Source: Sepiola atlantica
Lineage: Eukaryota; Mollusca; Cephalopoda; Sepiida; Sepiolidae
Assembly (NCBI GenBank): GCA_963556195.1
Contig: OY744517.1
Location: 83,667,714-83,731,713, forward strand
DNA: 64,000 bases
Direction of reading: 5' to 3'
Within the stretch, counting starts at the first letter, position 1. Each line of letters starts with the position of its first letter. This document shows positions 21,833-32,139 of this stretch, piece by piece. A program made the position numbers and the translations under genes. Below the pieces are notes generated by a model, which was not told the origin of the DNA, ran no database searches, and saw only the letters and a program-made list of their open reading frames with translations.

Positions 21833-21835
<3 letters not shown>
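21602..21835 (+). mobile_element. family A hammerhead repeat, copy 4
   Basis: A 5'-truncated copy of the element at 321-775 (shared blocks CACTCTCTGTCACTG-like, GCGCTCTTAGTAGCCAC, CCCATCATGTCAACCC). (TA)n lies at both ends. It contains the best family A ribozyme. Confidence 0.8.
21749..21793 (+). ncRNA. hammerhead ribozyme (family A, intact)
   Basis: Stem I UCAUC/GAUGA (5 bp), CUGAGGA, one extra A, stem II GUCUU/AAGAC around ACAAUA, GAAA, ACGU then U17. All invariant bases are present. The only oddity is the extra A before stem II, which is shared by every family A copy. Stem III can form only between two molecules. Confidence 0.7.

Positions 21836-21895
<60 letters not shown>
21835..21895. 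repeat. (TA)n microsatellite
   Basis: Links family A to family B. Confidence 0.95.
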
Positions 21896-21900
<5 letters not shown>

Positions 21901-22251
21901 ATAATGGTAATAATCCAGGTGAAAAATATCCACAGGGTGGTAATCCAGAGAATTTTAACCGGGTTTATAAAAAGTGCTCAATATCAAAATAGAGCTTTAT
22001 ATATGATAATTTTATTTACACAGACATGTACAAAATCTGCGACACTGGCATGTCGATGTTATCGATCAACAGTTACTATAAACTGAGATCTCATCAGGCA
22101 GAGTTAGAATCCGATCTTAACCTCAGATCATATTTGGAGTAAGATCGGATTCTAACTCTGCCTGATGAGATCTCAGTTTATAGTAACTGTTGATCGATAA
22201 CATCGACATTCCAGTGTCGCAGATTTTGTACATGTCTGTGTAAATAAAATT

Positions 22252-22254
<3 letters not shown>
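21896..22254. mobile_element. family B foldback with hammerhead-like halves, copy 1
   Basis: The arms are about 120 bp (22,005-22,125 against 22,140-22,255), an almost perfect inverted complement with short unpaired DNA near 22,130. An extra left segment of about 105 bp (AATAATCCAGG...) is not mirrored. Each arm contains CUGAUGA, a long stem II, GAUAAC and a distal GCAGA that could pair with UCUGC before the core. (TA)n lies on both sides. Confidence 0.8.
22158..22228 (+). ncRNA. degenerate hammerhead-like fold (family B)
   Basis: UCUGC, CUGAUGA, stem II GAUC.CAGUU/AACUG.GAUC, GAUAAC (GAAAC with an inserted U), a variable stem III ending UGUC, then GCAGA closing stem I. The U insertion in the core makes activity doubtful. 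The mirror copy is on the minus strand at about 22,030-22,105. Confidence 0.4.

Positions 22255-22313
<59 letters not shown>
22254..22313. repeat. (TA)n microsatellite
   Basis: Right border of the family B copy. Confidence 0.95.
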
Positions 22314-22316
<3 letters not shown>

Positions 22317-22583
22317 GAATTAACGATAAGTGAAGTATCGTTAAAGTGATCTATCGTGATAAATTAAAGCTCAATACGTTGAGTAGAGCAATCAATTTAA
22401 AGAAGGAAAAATGAAGATAAAAAATTGCATAAAATTACATAAAATTGATACAAATTTTATTACATCGAAAGTTCAGATGCAAGGAGTTACACTAATCCTT
22501 AAACCATGTTTTTTTTTTCCAAGATAAAACTCTTCTCGTCAGTGAAATGGAACAGGTAATATTTATTTATTATAAATACCACA

Positions 22584-22985
22584 TTACCGAATTTTATTTT
22601 GATTTAATAATTCTTTCTTGTTGCGTTGAAACAGTTGCAACCAATGCTCTGAATCGTCAACACATTGTTGTTTTTGATCGACTGTTAGCAAAGGAGGTAC
22701 ACACTTTGAACACAGCTTTCTCATTGACAAATGTTCATACAAAATGGTGAATAAATTACCTTCTGATATTTTAAACTTCTTTGCTATATCATGCAACTTC
22801 AATTTACGATTGGCTAAAATGCGTTTGTGGACTTTTTTTTATATTTCCTGGACAACTGCCGAATTTGGACAACCTGAGCATTCAGCATCATTTGTGTCTG
22901 TACGACCACATTTAAAGTCAGCAGAGTTTGAATAATACTTATCAAGCCATTACTTAGCTTGAACAGTATTTTTCCCATCAGAAAC
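22584..22985 (-). pseudogene. mariner transposase N-terminal fragment
   Basis: Minus-strand translation gives a degenerate first helix-turn-helix (SDGKNTVQAK.WLDKYYSN), then DAECSGCPNSAV, then LKLHDIAKKFKISEGNLFT and ILYEHLSMRKLCSKCVP, then LTVDQKQQ. This order is that of mariner transposases (HTH, GRP linker, second HTH, start of the catalytic core). At least one stop interrupts it and the DD(D/E) core is missing. Confidence 0.8.
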
Positions 22986-24250
22986 CGATGCTGTCAGACA
23001 GAGGTATGCAGTCTCATGACTTGTTATTATTTGTATTACAAGTAGTCATAGTAGGATAATGTTGATCCCCTATGACCAAGTCGGCACCCCAAGGGTTCTT
23101 TAAACCAAATTTGGTGGAATTCTGTTCAATAGTTTTGGACCCAGTAAGTGCTTATTGTATTTAGCAGTAGTAATAATAGTAACAGGACTAGAGTTACCAG
23201 TTTTGCATCTTCTTTCTAATGACACACCTGGCATCTCAAGAATGCTTCATGTCAAATGTTATACAATTGGGACCTATAAGTGAACAAGCAGACAAAACAT
23301 ACTCAAATATTATATAGATTAACCCTAAGTCTGTTGCGTGTATCACATATGATGTACATTTGTACTTTCTGTTTTATTAGTGCACATGTAAAAAAAAATT
23401 ATGCTTCACCAGTGTTCACATTAATAATCATATAAAATCATAAAATTTTGCTAGTAATTTAATTTTTCATATATAAATTATTATTATCATTTCTGATGAC
23501 CTAAACAAAAAAAAACACCTACTGTTGACTGTTTATTTAGAGTGGAGAATTTTGTTCAAAATTTCTTTCAGACGACGAGAGTTGTATTACTTGCTATTTG
23601 CTTTTCAATGTAATTTTTGTAATGCTATTTAAAAAATTTGAATAGGATAGGACTGAACTATTGCGAGTTGGAATAATGCGAGTTATTTCTGATGACCTAA
23701 ATGTTATTATTGATTTATCTGAGATGCCCCCTACCGGGAAATTCTGATAGCAATTATTTTACTCAGCTAGAGTGCTGGCTTTTCCCAACTTCTGGGCTTG
23801 TGTTACATCTTCCTGTAGCAGGAAGCAAGTAAATAACCGGGACTCAGCAGAATGACCTCGCTTTAATAAAAAAAAAAAAGGCGACACAGATCGGAATCAA
23901 AATTTAACCTCACTGTAAAATATTGTCTAAATGAGGAAGAACAGAAAACGCTGAACTATAAGTATCAAACGGTGACAAGATGTAAAAAAAAGTGTCTCTC
24001 AAACTGTAGCAACTTATCTTTATATATAGGTGTCCATTTCTTTCATTGTAGAAAGAGCAGACGATAAATGTGAAGTTATGAATCCAGTGCAAAAACGAAG
24101 TGAACTCATAACTCCTGAAAAATGCATTGTTCTCTCTCTATCACATCTCACTGAAAACTGATTTCCTTTTCACAAAACTTCCTGCCTCAAACCGGGGGAA
24201 ATAGCTTCTTTAAAATATGGGAATTTATTTCCTTTTCTGTTTTTTTTTTT
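22986..24250. other. unassigned AT-rich sequence
   Basis: Two occurrences of TTCTGATGACCTAAA (23,490 and 23,688) and one of the related TTTCTGATGATCTAAA on the minus strand near 17,125 suggest a dispersed repeat. No coding signal. Confidence 0.4.
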
Positions 24251-24252
24251 TA

Positions 24253-24254
24253 GA

Positions 24255-24308
<54 letters not shown>
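24253..24308. repeat. (GA)n microsatellite
   Basis: About 50 bp of (GA)n. Confidence 0.95.
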
Positions 24309-24312
<4 letters not shown>

Positions 24313-24559
24313 AGGGGCGTCTCTTTATCAGAAAAAAATATCAGCAGCAATTTTGAATGCAAGAAATAATTTTGGTATACTTAATATTTGGTTAGGCAAA
24401 AGATTAATATCTCTATTTATATAAAGTTATATATATTTTTATATACATGTATTGACCAATTAATTAACCAATCATTATGTATTCGGGAACAGAGCTGCAA
24501 GGCGTAAAAGATCGTAATGTGGGCAATATTTAGTTTAATTTAGTTTTATGCAAAGGGGT

Positions 24560-25080
24560 AAAAAGTGGATGGAAGCCCTTTGTGAAAATTCGGATGCCTC
24601 CAATTGTTGTGAAATTTTAACAATAGGTATTAGACATCAATTAATAAATATTCTCCAAATTTACGTTTCTTTAAAGTATTTTAAAGTGTTTTAGGTGGTA
24701 TAATATAAGCACAACCTCCAATTTGAAAATTCAAATATATTAGATTTGCATTGGATTTGATCCATAGTCATTGAACACGAATTAAGCAAGATTCCCTGAA
24801 TTTCAATTTGTTCTTAAGACCCTTTAAGCATAAGCTTGAAAAATTCAATTATTTTAGATTTGCATGAAATTTGATCCATATTCATTAGACACCAATTAAG
24901 GAAGATTCCCTGAATTTCAATTTCTGATTAATTTAAGTCTAAAATTTAAGACATTTTCCAAAATCAAAATCATGTAATGGATTTTGATCTAAATTGGAAT
25001 AAGGATTCTAGACATAAGATTTTTTTATCATTATCTCTTTATTTTAATTTTTGTAAGAGGACATAAAAGTTTTGCAAAAC
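24560..25080. repeat. diverged tandem repeat, about 110-bp unit
   Basis: TTTGATCCATA.TCATT.RACAC.AATTAA...GATTCCCTGAATTTCAATTT occurs at about 24,757-24,812 and 24,870-24,925, with a weaker relative upstream at about 24,590. Confidence 0.7.
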
Positions 25081-25130
25081 TTATGTTTGGGGAATTAATT
25101 TTTTCGCATCCTTAGACGGGTATTATTCTA

Positions 25131-25131
<1 letters not shown>

Positions 25132-25181
<50 letters not shown>
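25132..25181. repeat. (TA)n microsatellite
   Basis: Left border of family B copy 2. Confidence 0.95.
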
Positions 25182-25184
<3 letters not shown>

Positions 25185-25487
25185 ATCCAGACAAGGTAAA
25201 CATCCACAGGATAGTAATCCAAAGAATTTCAACCGGGTTTATAAAAAGTGCTCAATACCAAATAGAGCTTTTATATATGATTATTTTTATTTACACAGAC
25301 ATGTACAAAATCTGCGACACTGGCATGTCGATGTTATCGATGAACAACTGTTATAAACTGAGATCTCATATAAGGTTAAGATCGGATTTTAACTCTGTCT
25401 GATGAGACTTCAGTTTATAACAGCTGTTGATCGATAACATTGACATGCCAGTGTCGCAGATTCTGTACATGTCTGTGTAAAAAAAAA

Positions 25488-25489
<2 letters not shown>
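25182..25489. mobile_element. family B foldback, copy 2
   Basis: Same layout as 21,896-22,254: an unmirrored left segment, then inverted arms (25,275-25,370 and 25,378-25,480). The central spacer is shorter. Arm-to-arm differences such as GAGATCTCAT against ATGAGACTTC show independent mutation. (TA)n lies on both sides. Confidence 0.8.

Positions 25490-25546
<57 letters not shown>
25489..25546. repeat. (TA)n microsatellite
   Basis: Right border of family B copy 2. Confidence 0.95.
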
Positions 25547-25550
<4 letters not shown>

Positions 25551-26565
25551 CGTACATTGTCCCATTATGTCACAACTACTACACTATTTTACTTTAATTT
25601 CATAAAAAAATTCCTAAACTGTGACATATCTGTTCAGAAATTCTTCTTGCATAACTAAAAATAATAAGTCTCTGTACTTCTATATTTTTTTTGCCATCTA
25701 ATTTATATACGTTTACAGACACTAAATAAATTAGATGGCGATGTTGAGAGAAAATCACTCTTCCTCTAAATGCTCACAGAGTCATTAAGAAATATTAGAG
25801 AGTGGTTGAATCAACATCGAGTAAGGGAGGAACGTGAGAAATACATAGATAGCTAAGTGAGAGATAGGTGACTTTTCAGTTCATTACAAATTACGGCTAA
25901 TTGGAACGATTAAAACAGAATTTTTGTTTTCAAACATGATTCAATCCCAGAACTTAGGTATATAATAGCATATATTTGGTGCTAGAATTAAGGTTAAATG
26001 CGACACTGCAAGATAGCCGAATACGTTCGGCTGTCTTTATTGCCCCCCCCCCCCCAAAAAAAAACAAAAGCAAAAATATATATACAGCAAAGTTGTCGGT
26101 GTATGTATCTATGTGTGTCGTGTCATGACATCCAAACGGTTGATCTAAGTACCAAACTAATCGTGGGGGATTTGGAATCAGCACTTTTGATCCGATGTAT
26201 TTATAAATGTCAAAAGTTCTTGAATCGTTTTTTTTTTAAACTCATTATTCCAAATTAAGAGTATGTAAAAATAACATTGGAAAAAAATGTTCCGAAATTT
26301 TTAGAGTTCTCTTTTCCAAGCCAACTGTATAATAATCTGGACGTTTTCACTACCAGCAATAAAAATAAATAAACACATGAAAATAAGTCATGATTTGTTT
26401 TTTGTTTTTTTCAGCCAAATCATTATATGTATTTGACATTCTTGTAACTTTTTTATGTTTATTTATTTTAGACAATCGAACTATTTTAGATATTTTAATT
26501 TTTTTATCCCTACGCTGACCTCATAAACACAGTTTAAGTAGTTTAAAAAGGCAAAATATTTTCAT
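25547..26565. other. unassigned sequence
   Basis: No gene recognised. Contains a poly(C) run at 26,043-26,055 followed by an A-rich run. Confidence 0.4.
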
Positions 26566-26567
26566 TA

Positions 26568-26650
26568 GATTGGTGGCCGTATGCATAAAGTGTTGGCCTT
26601 AAATTCCAATATTTTATGCTATTTTTTCAGGGTTCGAATCTCACACAATT
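26568..26650 (+). repeat. tRNA-like SINE head
   Basis: GGTGGCCGTATGCATAAAG followed about 45 bases later by a B-box GGTTCGAATC. The anticodon arm is weak. A dead tRNA-derived SINE head is more likely than a tRNA gene. Confidence 0.45.
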
Positions 26651-26914
26651 GTTCTTGATTTTTATTATAGCGTTCCAGTTATTTCATAGCTGATATCAAT
26701 CATCATCATATTTTTTTTTCTTTTAAAAATGGATGAAAAGTATTTAATAGATGTTATTAACTTCTAATCTTTGATACAAAATTTAAGAAAAGTTAAGAAA
26801 CCCGGCATAAACAGGTACATCACCTAATTAAAGTATACAGGAAAAAGCCTTAGGGGAAACAAACGTTAATTAACTCGGTTATAGTGTAATAATAGATACA
26901 CACATGCACCCATA

Positions 26915-26932
26915 CACACACATACACACACC

Positions 26933-26998
<66 letters not shown>
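26915..26998. repeat. (CA)n then (TA)n
   Basis: CA-rich text passing into about 50 bp of (TA)n. Confidence 0.95.
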
Positions 26999-27003
<5 letters not shown>

Positions 27004-27250
27004 GGGTAGTGCAGTATTAGTGCAGTTCCAACGAGAGAAAAGTATATATGTGAAGGAGTAAGTCTACCAACATTTGTAAAAAGTTTTTTTCAACATTCAT
27101 TTATTATTTTGTTATTTTATCATTTTATAATTTTATATATAACGCGTTTCAAGCGGTGGTCCACTCTCATCAGATATGTAAATCCATTTGAAAAAATGTC
27201 TTTCGATTTGAAAGAGTGTTGTTTCATTTGAGGAAATGTATTATTGTTTG
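26999..27250 (-). mobile_element. hammerhead-bearing repeat H
   Basis: A non-coding repeat abutting (TA)n on its left. It contains an intact ribozyme on the minus strand. The right part has a diverged internal repeat (ATTTGAAAAAATG, ATTTGAAAGAGTG, ATTTGAGGAAATG). Boundaries are approximate. Confidence 0.6.
27131..27182 (-). ncRNA. intact hammerhead ribozyme (repeat H)
   Basis: Minus strand: stem I strand UUUACAUAU, CUGAUGA, stem II GAGUGG-ACCA-CCGCUU (6 bp including wobbles), GAAA, palindrome ACGCGU, U17, stem I strand AUAUAUAAA. Stem I can form eight of nine pairs. All invariant core bases are present and no extra base precedes stem II, so this is the most canonical example here. The self-complementary ACGCGU points to dimer cleavage. 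Confidence 0.8.
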
Positions 27251-27790
27251 GCGGTTCTGCACATGTGTATGTGTTTTGATATTTTGATATTTTTAATTTT
27301 TATTTTTTATTATTTTTTTCTTCTCTTGGTCAAAGTCGTGTGTGTTTATTAAGTACATGCGATTTTGACCTTTATTTTATCGATCATCTCCATTGCTTGA
27401 AGTGTTTTGGGTTTTCTTTAGAAATTTATTATTTTTTATGGCCCTGACGCCGCATTGGCTGTTGTGCTCGTGTGTGTGTGTGTGTGCGATTAGTTCTGAA
27501 TCTTGTACATATACACTCACACACACGCGCACACACACATACATATATGTGCACACACATACATAGGCGCATGGTTAGATAGGTAGATAGATAAAGGTAG
27601 AGAAAGGTTGATAGAAAAACAGGCGGATATATAGAAGTACATGTGTATTCACATCCATTTTTGTATGCATGCGCACACATACACATATACGCCTGCGTGT
27701 CGCCCATATATTCTATGATTTCAGATTTTTACTAAATGATGCTTTAAAAGTTGTAGCCTGACTACTTTATTATATATATATATACATATA
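27251..27790. other. unassigned; CA/TG- and GATA-rich low complexity
   Basis: 27,470-27,700 mixes (TG)n, (CA)n and a short (GATA)-like run. The Cys-rich minus ORF there is compositional. No gene. Confidence 0.5.
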
Positions 27791-27918
27791 GGGGAGTTTG
27801 AATTACCTACTGGGGAGTTTGAATTACCTACAGGGGACTTTCAATTACCTACTGGGAAATTTGAATTACCTATTGGGGAGTTTCAATTACCTACTGGGGA
27901 GTTTCAATTACTTACTAG
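27791..27918. repeat. 21-bp tandem repeat, 6 copies
   Basis: Unit GGGGAGTTTGAATTACCTAC plus T, with small changes. The period is divisible by three, which keeps a 60-codon frame open without meaning. Confidence 0.95.
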
Positions 27919-28173
27919 ACAGCTTCATCGAGTGTCTTCGGTCTTTCTGTACAAGGGTTTGTCAGGACAACCTGGCATAAGGATACTTACCCCTACAAGT
28001 AAACCCTGACCAAATATTCAAAATAACATAGTATTCGCAGCACAAATAAGATTCCTTCAGCACGGCTATACAATTTCTCATACAAGGAATAGTGCACCTT
28101 CTCCTAGTGATGTAACCCCAAGTAACACCACATAGATGGATACTCCCCCAGACTAGATGAATTCTTGTCCTGG

Positions 28174-28246
28174 AATCCGGTAAGACCAAGAGACCACAAG
28201 AAAGATATAGTATATCTTTCCTGTTGTCTCTTGGTCTTACCGGATT
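28174..28246. mobile_element. foldback palindrome, 36-bp arms
   Basis: AATCCGGTAAGACCAAGAG...CTCTTGGTCTTACCGGATT with two arm mismatches, centred on AGATATAGTATATCT. Small MITE-like or cruciform-forming sequence. Confidence 0.8.
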
Positions 28247-28556
28247 AACTGGTCAATTGGAGAGAAGAAAACTAATGTTCTGAACTTCTTTACTAACTCA
28301 ACGTTTGAGAAATAAAGGAGCATTTTAATAGAATATTCGAATATCTATGTATCTCATATAGAGATCAAGTGTAATCCCCAGGAAGGGACCCCTTGATTTC
28401 TGAGAACTTCGACTGAAGTAAAATGAAACAAAAAAGGGAAAATTTAATTCTTAAAAGCATGATTGTGCATTGCAATTTCCAAGATGACCTAATCATATTT
28501 TTGCCAAGGGAAATCAGAGTCAGCAGTTAAAAAAAAAACTGTTGTTCAAATGAAAA

Positions 28557-28676
28557 GAAATTGATGGACTGCTTGTACCCATTAATTCCAGTGGAAGAAA
28601 TTGATGGACTGCTTGTACTGATTAATTCCAATGGAAGAAATTGATGGACTGCTTGTACTCATTAATTCCAGTGGAA
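28557..28676. repeat. 40-bp tandem repeat, 3 copies
   Basis: The unit starts GAAATTGATGGACTGCTTGT (28,557, 28,597, 28,637), with a variable base in ...TAC(C/T)(C/G)ATTAATTCCA. Confidence 0.95.
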
Positions 28677-29140
28677 GAACAGATAGGGAAGAAAAATTAT
28701 TGAGAATCACAGTACAAGACTTCTTCTCTTCTTGCAATCACTCTAGACATTGTTTTCATTTTTTTTCGCTTTATTTCTCTTCTTTCTTCTTTTCATTCTT
28801 CTCTCCTTTTTTTCAACTTCACGTCATAAGGCTTCTTTCAAATCAACACTAACCCAAAGCATAAAAATGCGATAGACTGAATAACTCAGTCCTTTTAGAG
28901 CTATTTTTCTACCATTGTTCTTCTTGTCCATAAGTGTCTCTTTATCAACCATCCAGTTTCATCAAAGAAAACTCGTAGCTACGGAATGGAACTTCTGTAG
29001 ATCAGATGAATAAAATATACTTAAAGTTGAAACCATCATCGTCTCGTTTTTCATGAATGTATCAACTAAATAAGGAAAGGATCCAGAGAACATCATCACA
29101 CTTGATACACGAATGGTGGACAATATATCATGCTATTGAG
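28677..29140. other. pyrimidine tract and dispersed repeat
   Basis: 28,750-28,815 is T/C-rich. 28,975-29,070 (AAAGTTGAAACCATCATCGTC, TTTTTCATGAA) is a diverged relative of 29,830-29,880. Confidence 0.45.
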
Positions 29141-29213
29141 AGATAGCAAGAGAGAGAGAGAGAACAAGAGAGCAAAAGAGAGAGAGTAAGAAAGGAGGAA
29201 AGAGATAGAGAGA

Positions 29214-29267
<54 letters not shown>

Positions 29268-29280
29268 CAGAAAGAGATAT

Positions 29281-29313
<33 letters not shown>

Positions 29314-29315
29314 AC
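29141..29315. repeat. (GA)n-rich region with short (TA)n
   Basis: GAGA runs around a (TA)n core. The Leu/Ser ORFs on the minus strand are low-complexity artefacts. Confidence 0.9.
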
Positions 29316-29345
29316 TTGAAGGTAATAAAAAACAAAGTTACTCAC

Positions 29346-29411
29346 CTTTTCCATGATGGCATTTTCAAACATCATTTGTTTAACTGCTGGAGTCATAAGG
29401 TGAAAAGACCT
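29346..29411 (-). CDS. internal exon of an unidentified host gene
   Basis: On the minus strand a 66-bp open segment is flanked by a good acceptor (TTCTATTCTATTTCACAG before it) and a consensus donor (GTGAGT after it). The length is 22 whole codons, phase 0 on both sides. It encodes RSFHLMTPAVKQMMFE then NAIMEK, a well-mixed peptide unlike the compositional ORFs around it. I do not recognise the family. Other exons should lie on the minus strand on both sides; none was found with confidence. It is the only convincing host-gene signal in the window. Confidence 0.55.
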
Positions 29412-30065
29412 CTGTGAAATAGAATAGAAAAAATGAAAAAACAACAATAACAAAAGCGTCTATCTATGTCAATGTTTAATACTACTTTTAAAGATAAATG
29501 TAGCTATGATTTGCCATGTGCAACGGGTTAATAGGTATAATTGACAGGGTATGATCATGGTGATCGACTTAAGCCTGATATGAGGGGTGAGTAGTTGGTT
29601 GGTTAGTTAAATCATGTGATATAGGAAAGATTTCACCTTACTTTTGATTTGAAGTTGGATTTCAGTTGTGGCCAAAATCTTAATGAAGATATACATATAA
29701 TATATATATAATGTAAATTCCCAGTTGACAGATTGTTTAGACCTCTTGCCCCTCATCCATGTGAAGATAGTCCAGAAACAACTGGTTATTAAGAAAATGG
29801 ATATCCATTAGTTAAACAAATGAAATATATTTTAAGGTGAAATCATTGTCATTGTTTCTTTTTTCATGAAAAAACCTGAGAAAAAGACCGTCAACAAAAC
29901 AGTTTCAACCATGATCATCAAGTCAGAGAACAACTGTTCGTATTAAGGATGCTTTAAAACAATACTTAATCTAAAAAATCAATAAAGAAAACAAGAAAAA
30001 TACAGAAAGAAATTCTATATTTATTTTCAATGTTAAACAAGAGAGACATGAGAAATTATATTTTT
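29412..30065. other. unassigned, probably intronic
   Basis: AT-rich; contains a dispersed repeat at 29,830-29,880. No further exon seen. Confidence 0.4.
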
Positions 30066-30069
30066 TGTC

Positions 30070-30360
30070 TGTTTTGTTTTATGAATATCAACACTTTTCG
30101 GGCTATTTAATTTTGGTTAAGGTTTTTCTGCTTCTTAATATATTATAATATTTATTCATGGTGTTTGCTTTAGTTATTTTATGATGTAAATGTATGTGTA
30201 TATCTTCCGATGCAGTTTCATATCATATGCAGGAATGCTTCGATTTAACCTCTCAATGATACCTTGGCTACTACTCTGAATCAGAGTAATGGTAAAAAAG
30301 CTTCCAAATTGGGAGCTCCCCACCGGATATAGTTTTGTGTCATATCCAGTGTCATGTTTG
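30070..30360 (+). repeat. single diverged copy of the 127-bp-array family
   Basis: TTTTGTTTTATGAATATCAACACTTTTCGGGCTATTTAAT matches, with changes, the unit of the array at 51,520-52,230. 30,305-30,350 (CACCGGATATAGTTTTGTGTC, ATATCCAG) matches the flank of that array at 52,390-52,425. It is therefore a dispersed element of which the unit is only part. Confidence 0.6.
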
Positions 30361-30612
30361 TTATGAATCAGTTTGAAAGGACAAAGTTATACTTTGGATT
30401 AAGAAGATTTGAGGAATAAATGTTTATAAAAGGAAAACAAAAAGTTTTCATCTCAGTTTTATAAGAAAATCAGCATAAGAATTCTTGCATCTATTTGAAA
30501 TAAAAGAATTGCTGTAACATGCAAATGTATAAGCGTTAAATAATATATATATATATTACAATTACATATTTCCTTCAATAACTACAAGAAACCTCTCCAA
30601 CCACCGATTGGC

Positions 30613-31320
30613 ATGGCAAATAACACCTTACCTGAGAATTCAACATTCAAACTCCTCGGCCTAACCTTCACAAGTAACATGAATTGGAACACATATATTG
30701 AAGACCTTGCCAAGGCTGCAGCAAAGAAGGTGGGCTCTTTCTACCGTGCTAGTAAACTCCTGACACCTGACATTATCCTGTATCTCTACAAAGCCACCAT
30801 CCGTCCATGCGTGGAGTATTGTTGCCATATCTGGGCTGGTACATCATCTACTAGTCTCTCTCTCTTTAACAAGGTCCAAAAAAGAGTCGCCAACCTAATA
30901 GGTCCCTCACTGTCAACTAAGTTCCAGCCCCTGTCCCATCGACGCAATGTAGCATCCTTGTGCTTGTTTTACAACTACTTCAATGGATTATGCTCCGATG
31001 AACTGGCTACTCTTGTGCCCCCTCGACGTAAATTCACTAGACCAACTCGACAATCAGCTAAATCCCATCCATTCACTGTGGAGGTCCCCAGATGACAGAG
31101 AGCCTTCTACTCCAATAGCTTTTTTCCTCGTGCTGCTGGCCTCTGGAACTCTCTCCCTGACCCCTGTTTCCCTGACAGTACCGACATGCAGAGGTTTAAA
31201 ACTAATGTAAACAGACATCTCGCTGCACAGCTCCCAACTTGGGATGACACCCTAAACCTACTCCTTAATTCTCAATAATCCTTACGTCTACAGTAGCGCC
31301 CTGCCTTGTTTGGGGTGAAA
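30613..31320 (+). mobile_element. LINE with RT C-terminal domain, 5'-truncated
   Basis: A 160-codon ORF encodes the end of a non-LTR reverse transcriptase: FKLLGLTFTSNMNW, KVGSFYRASKLLTP, LYLYKATIRPCVEYCCHIWAG, then KVQKRVANLIG. A stop at 31,095 is followed in another frame by FFPRAAGLWNSL-type text and FKTNVNRHL, then a 3' UTR. The order matches the thumb and C-terminal part of Jockey/I/CR1-group RTs. The catalytic YADD region is missing. A shorter copy of its 3' end lies at 17,371-17,660. Confidence 0.85.
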
Positions 31321-31579
31321 TATCATTAAAAAATATATATATATATTTTGATTTAAAAAGATTCCAGAAGAGCTAATATGGCAACTTAAAAATATCTAAC
31401 AGCATAATTTTAGTTCGTTCAATCAACATGCTGTTAGATTTTCGAGCATGACTTTTTTATATCACTTCATCATTTTTTTTTAAAAATATCCTGACGTCAT
31501 TGTTTGGAAAAGTGATCAAGTGAAAATATTACTCAGCAGGGAATAACCTTTCTGTTTTTGCAAATTGTTTCCTTAGTTC

Positions 31580-31740
31580 ATTTCTAGAATCAGGTACTTA
31601 CAGCAGGGACCACGTGAAGCTTACCAGCATCCATAGGTGAAAGTGGTGCCATGGAACCGACCGAATTCGAACTTGGCACACCCAGATCGTCAGTCCACGT
31701 TTTTATCTTCTTTACCACGGCCACCTTCTATTGGTGTATG
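31580..31740 (-). repeat. tRNA-derived SINE, second family
   Basis: The minus strand begins GGTGGCCGTGGTAAAGAAG (A-box-like) with a B-box AGTTCGAATTCGGTCGG about 50 bases on. It continues through TTCCATGGCACCACTTTCAC. A GTAAGTAC donor-like string inside it is part of the repeat, not evidence for an exon. Confidence 0.5.
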
Positions 31741-31889
31741 TTGAAACATTGTTTTTTTTATGCATTTCAGTTTTGGATTGGAAAGTAAAGCTAAATATGT
31801 AAAGCAAGTAATTCATTTTAAATTGAACACATATAAAGTGATACATCTGTATTTATATATAAAGTTAGGTAGGTAGAAGGATGAAAAGG

Positions 31890-32100
31890 AATTAGTAAAG
31901 CGACGGAGGCAGATCTTTTTTCAATTCAGTTGCTCAATGCAAGGTATATCTGCAAAAAGGTTAGGTATGTGTTTCCAAGAACTATCCGTCTATGGAACAC
32001 AATACCATGGGGCTGCTTCCCAGGCGACTACAACATGGTCGTTTTCAAGTTCAATGTTAACAAATTCGTGTTGAGCCGTCCTCTTAAATAATCAAATTCT
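31890..32100 (+). pseudogene. LINE RT C-terminal tail
   Basis: Reads ATEADLFSIQLLNARYICKK, then FPRTIRLWNTIPWG, then FKFNVNKFVLSRPL and a stop: the RNxWNxLP-type end of a CR1/Jockey-like protein. A related tail in the opposite orientation is at 36,170-36,310. Confidence 0.7.
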
Positions 32101-32139
32101 GCCAAGTTTTAACAATCGTTACCAATCTTCATGGTGTTA

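Noticed and set aside
23485..23715. TTCTGATGACCTAAA strings as hammerhead cores
   Set aside because: No GAAA and no stem II complement at a suitable distance; treated as a dispersed repeat.
31590..31620. Splice donor GTAAGTAC on the minus strand as part of an exon
   Set aside because: It lies inside a tRNA-derived SINE body and no acceptor-bounded ORF precedes it.
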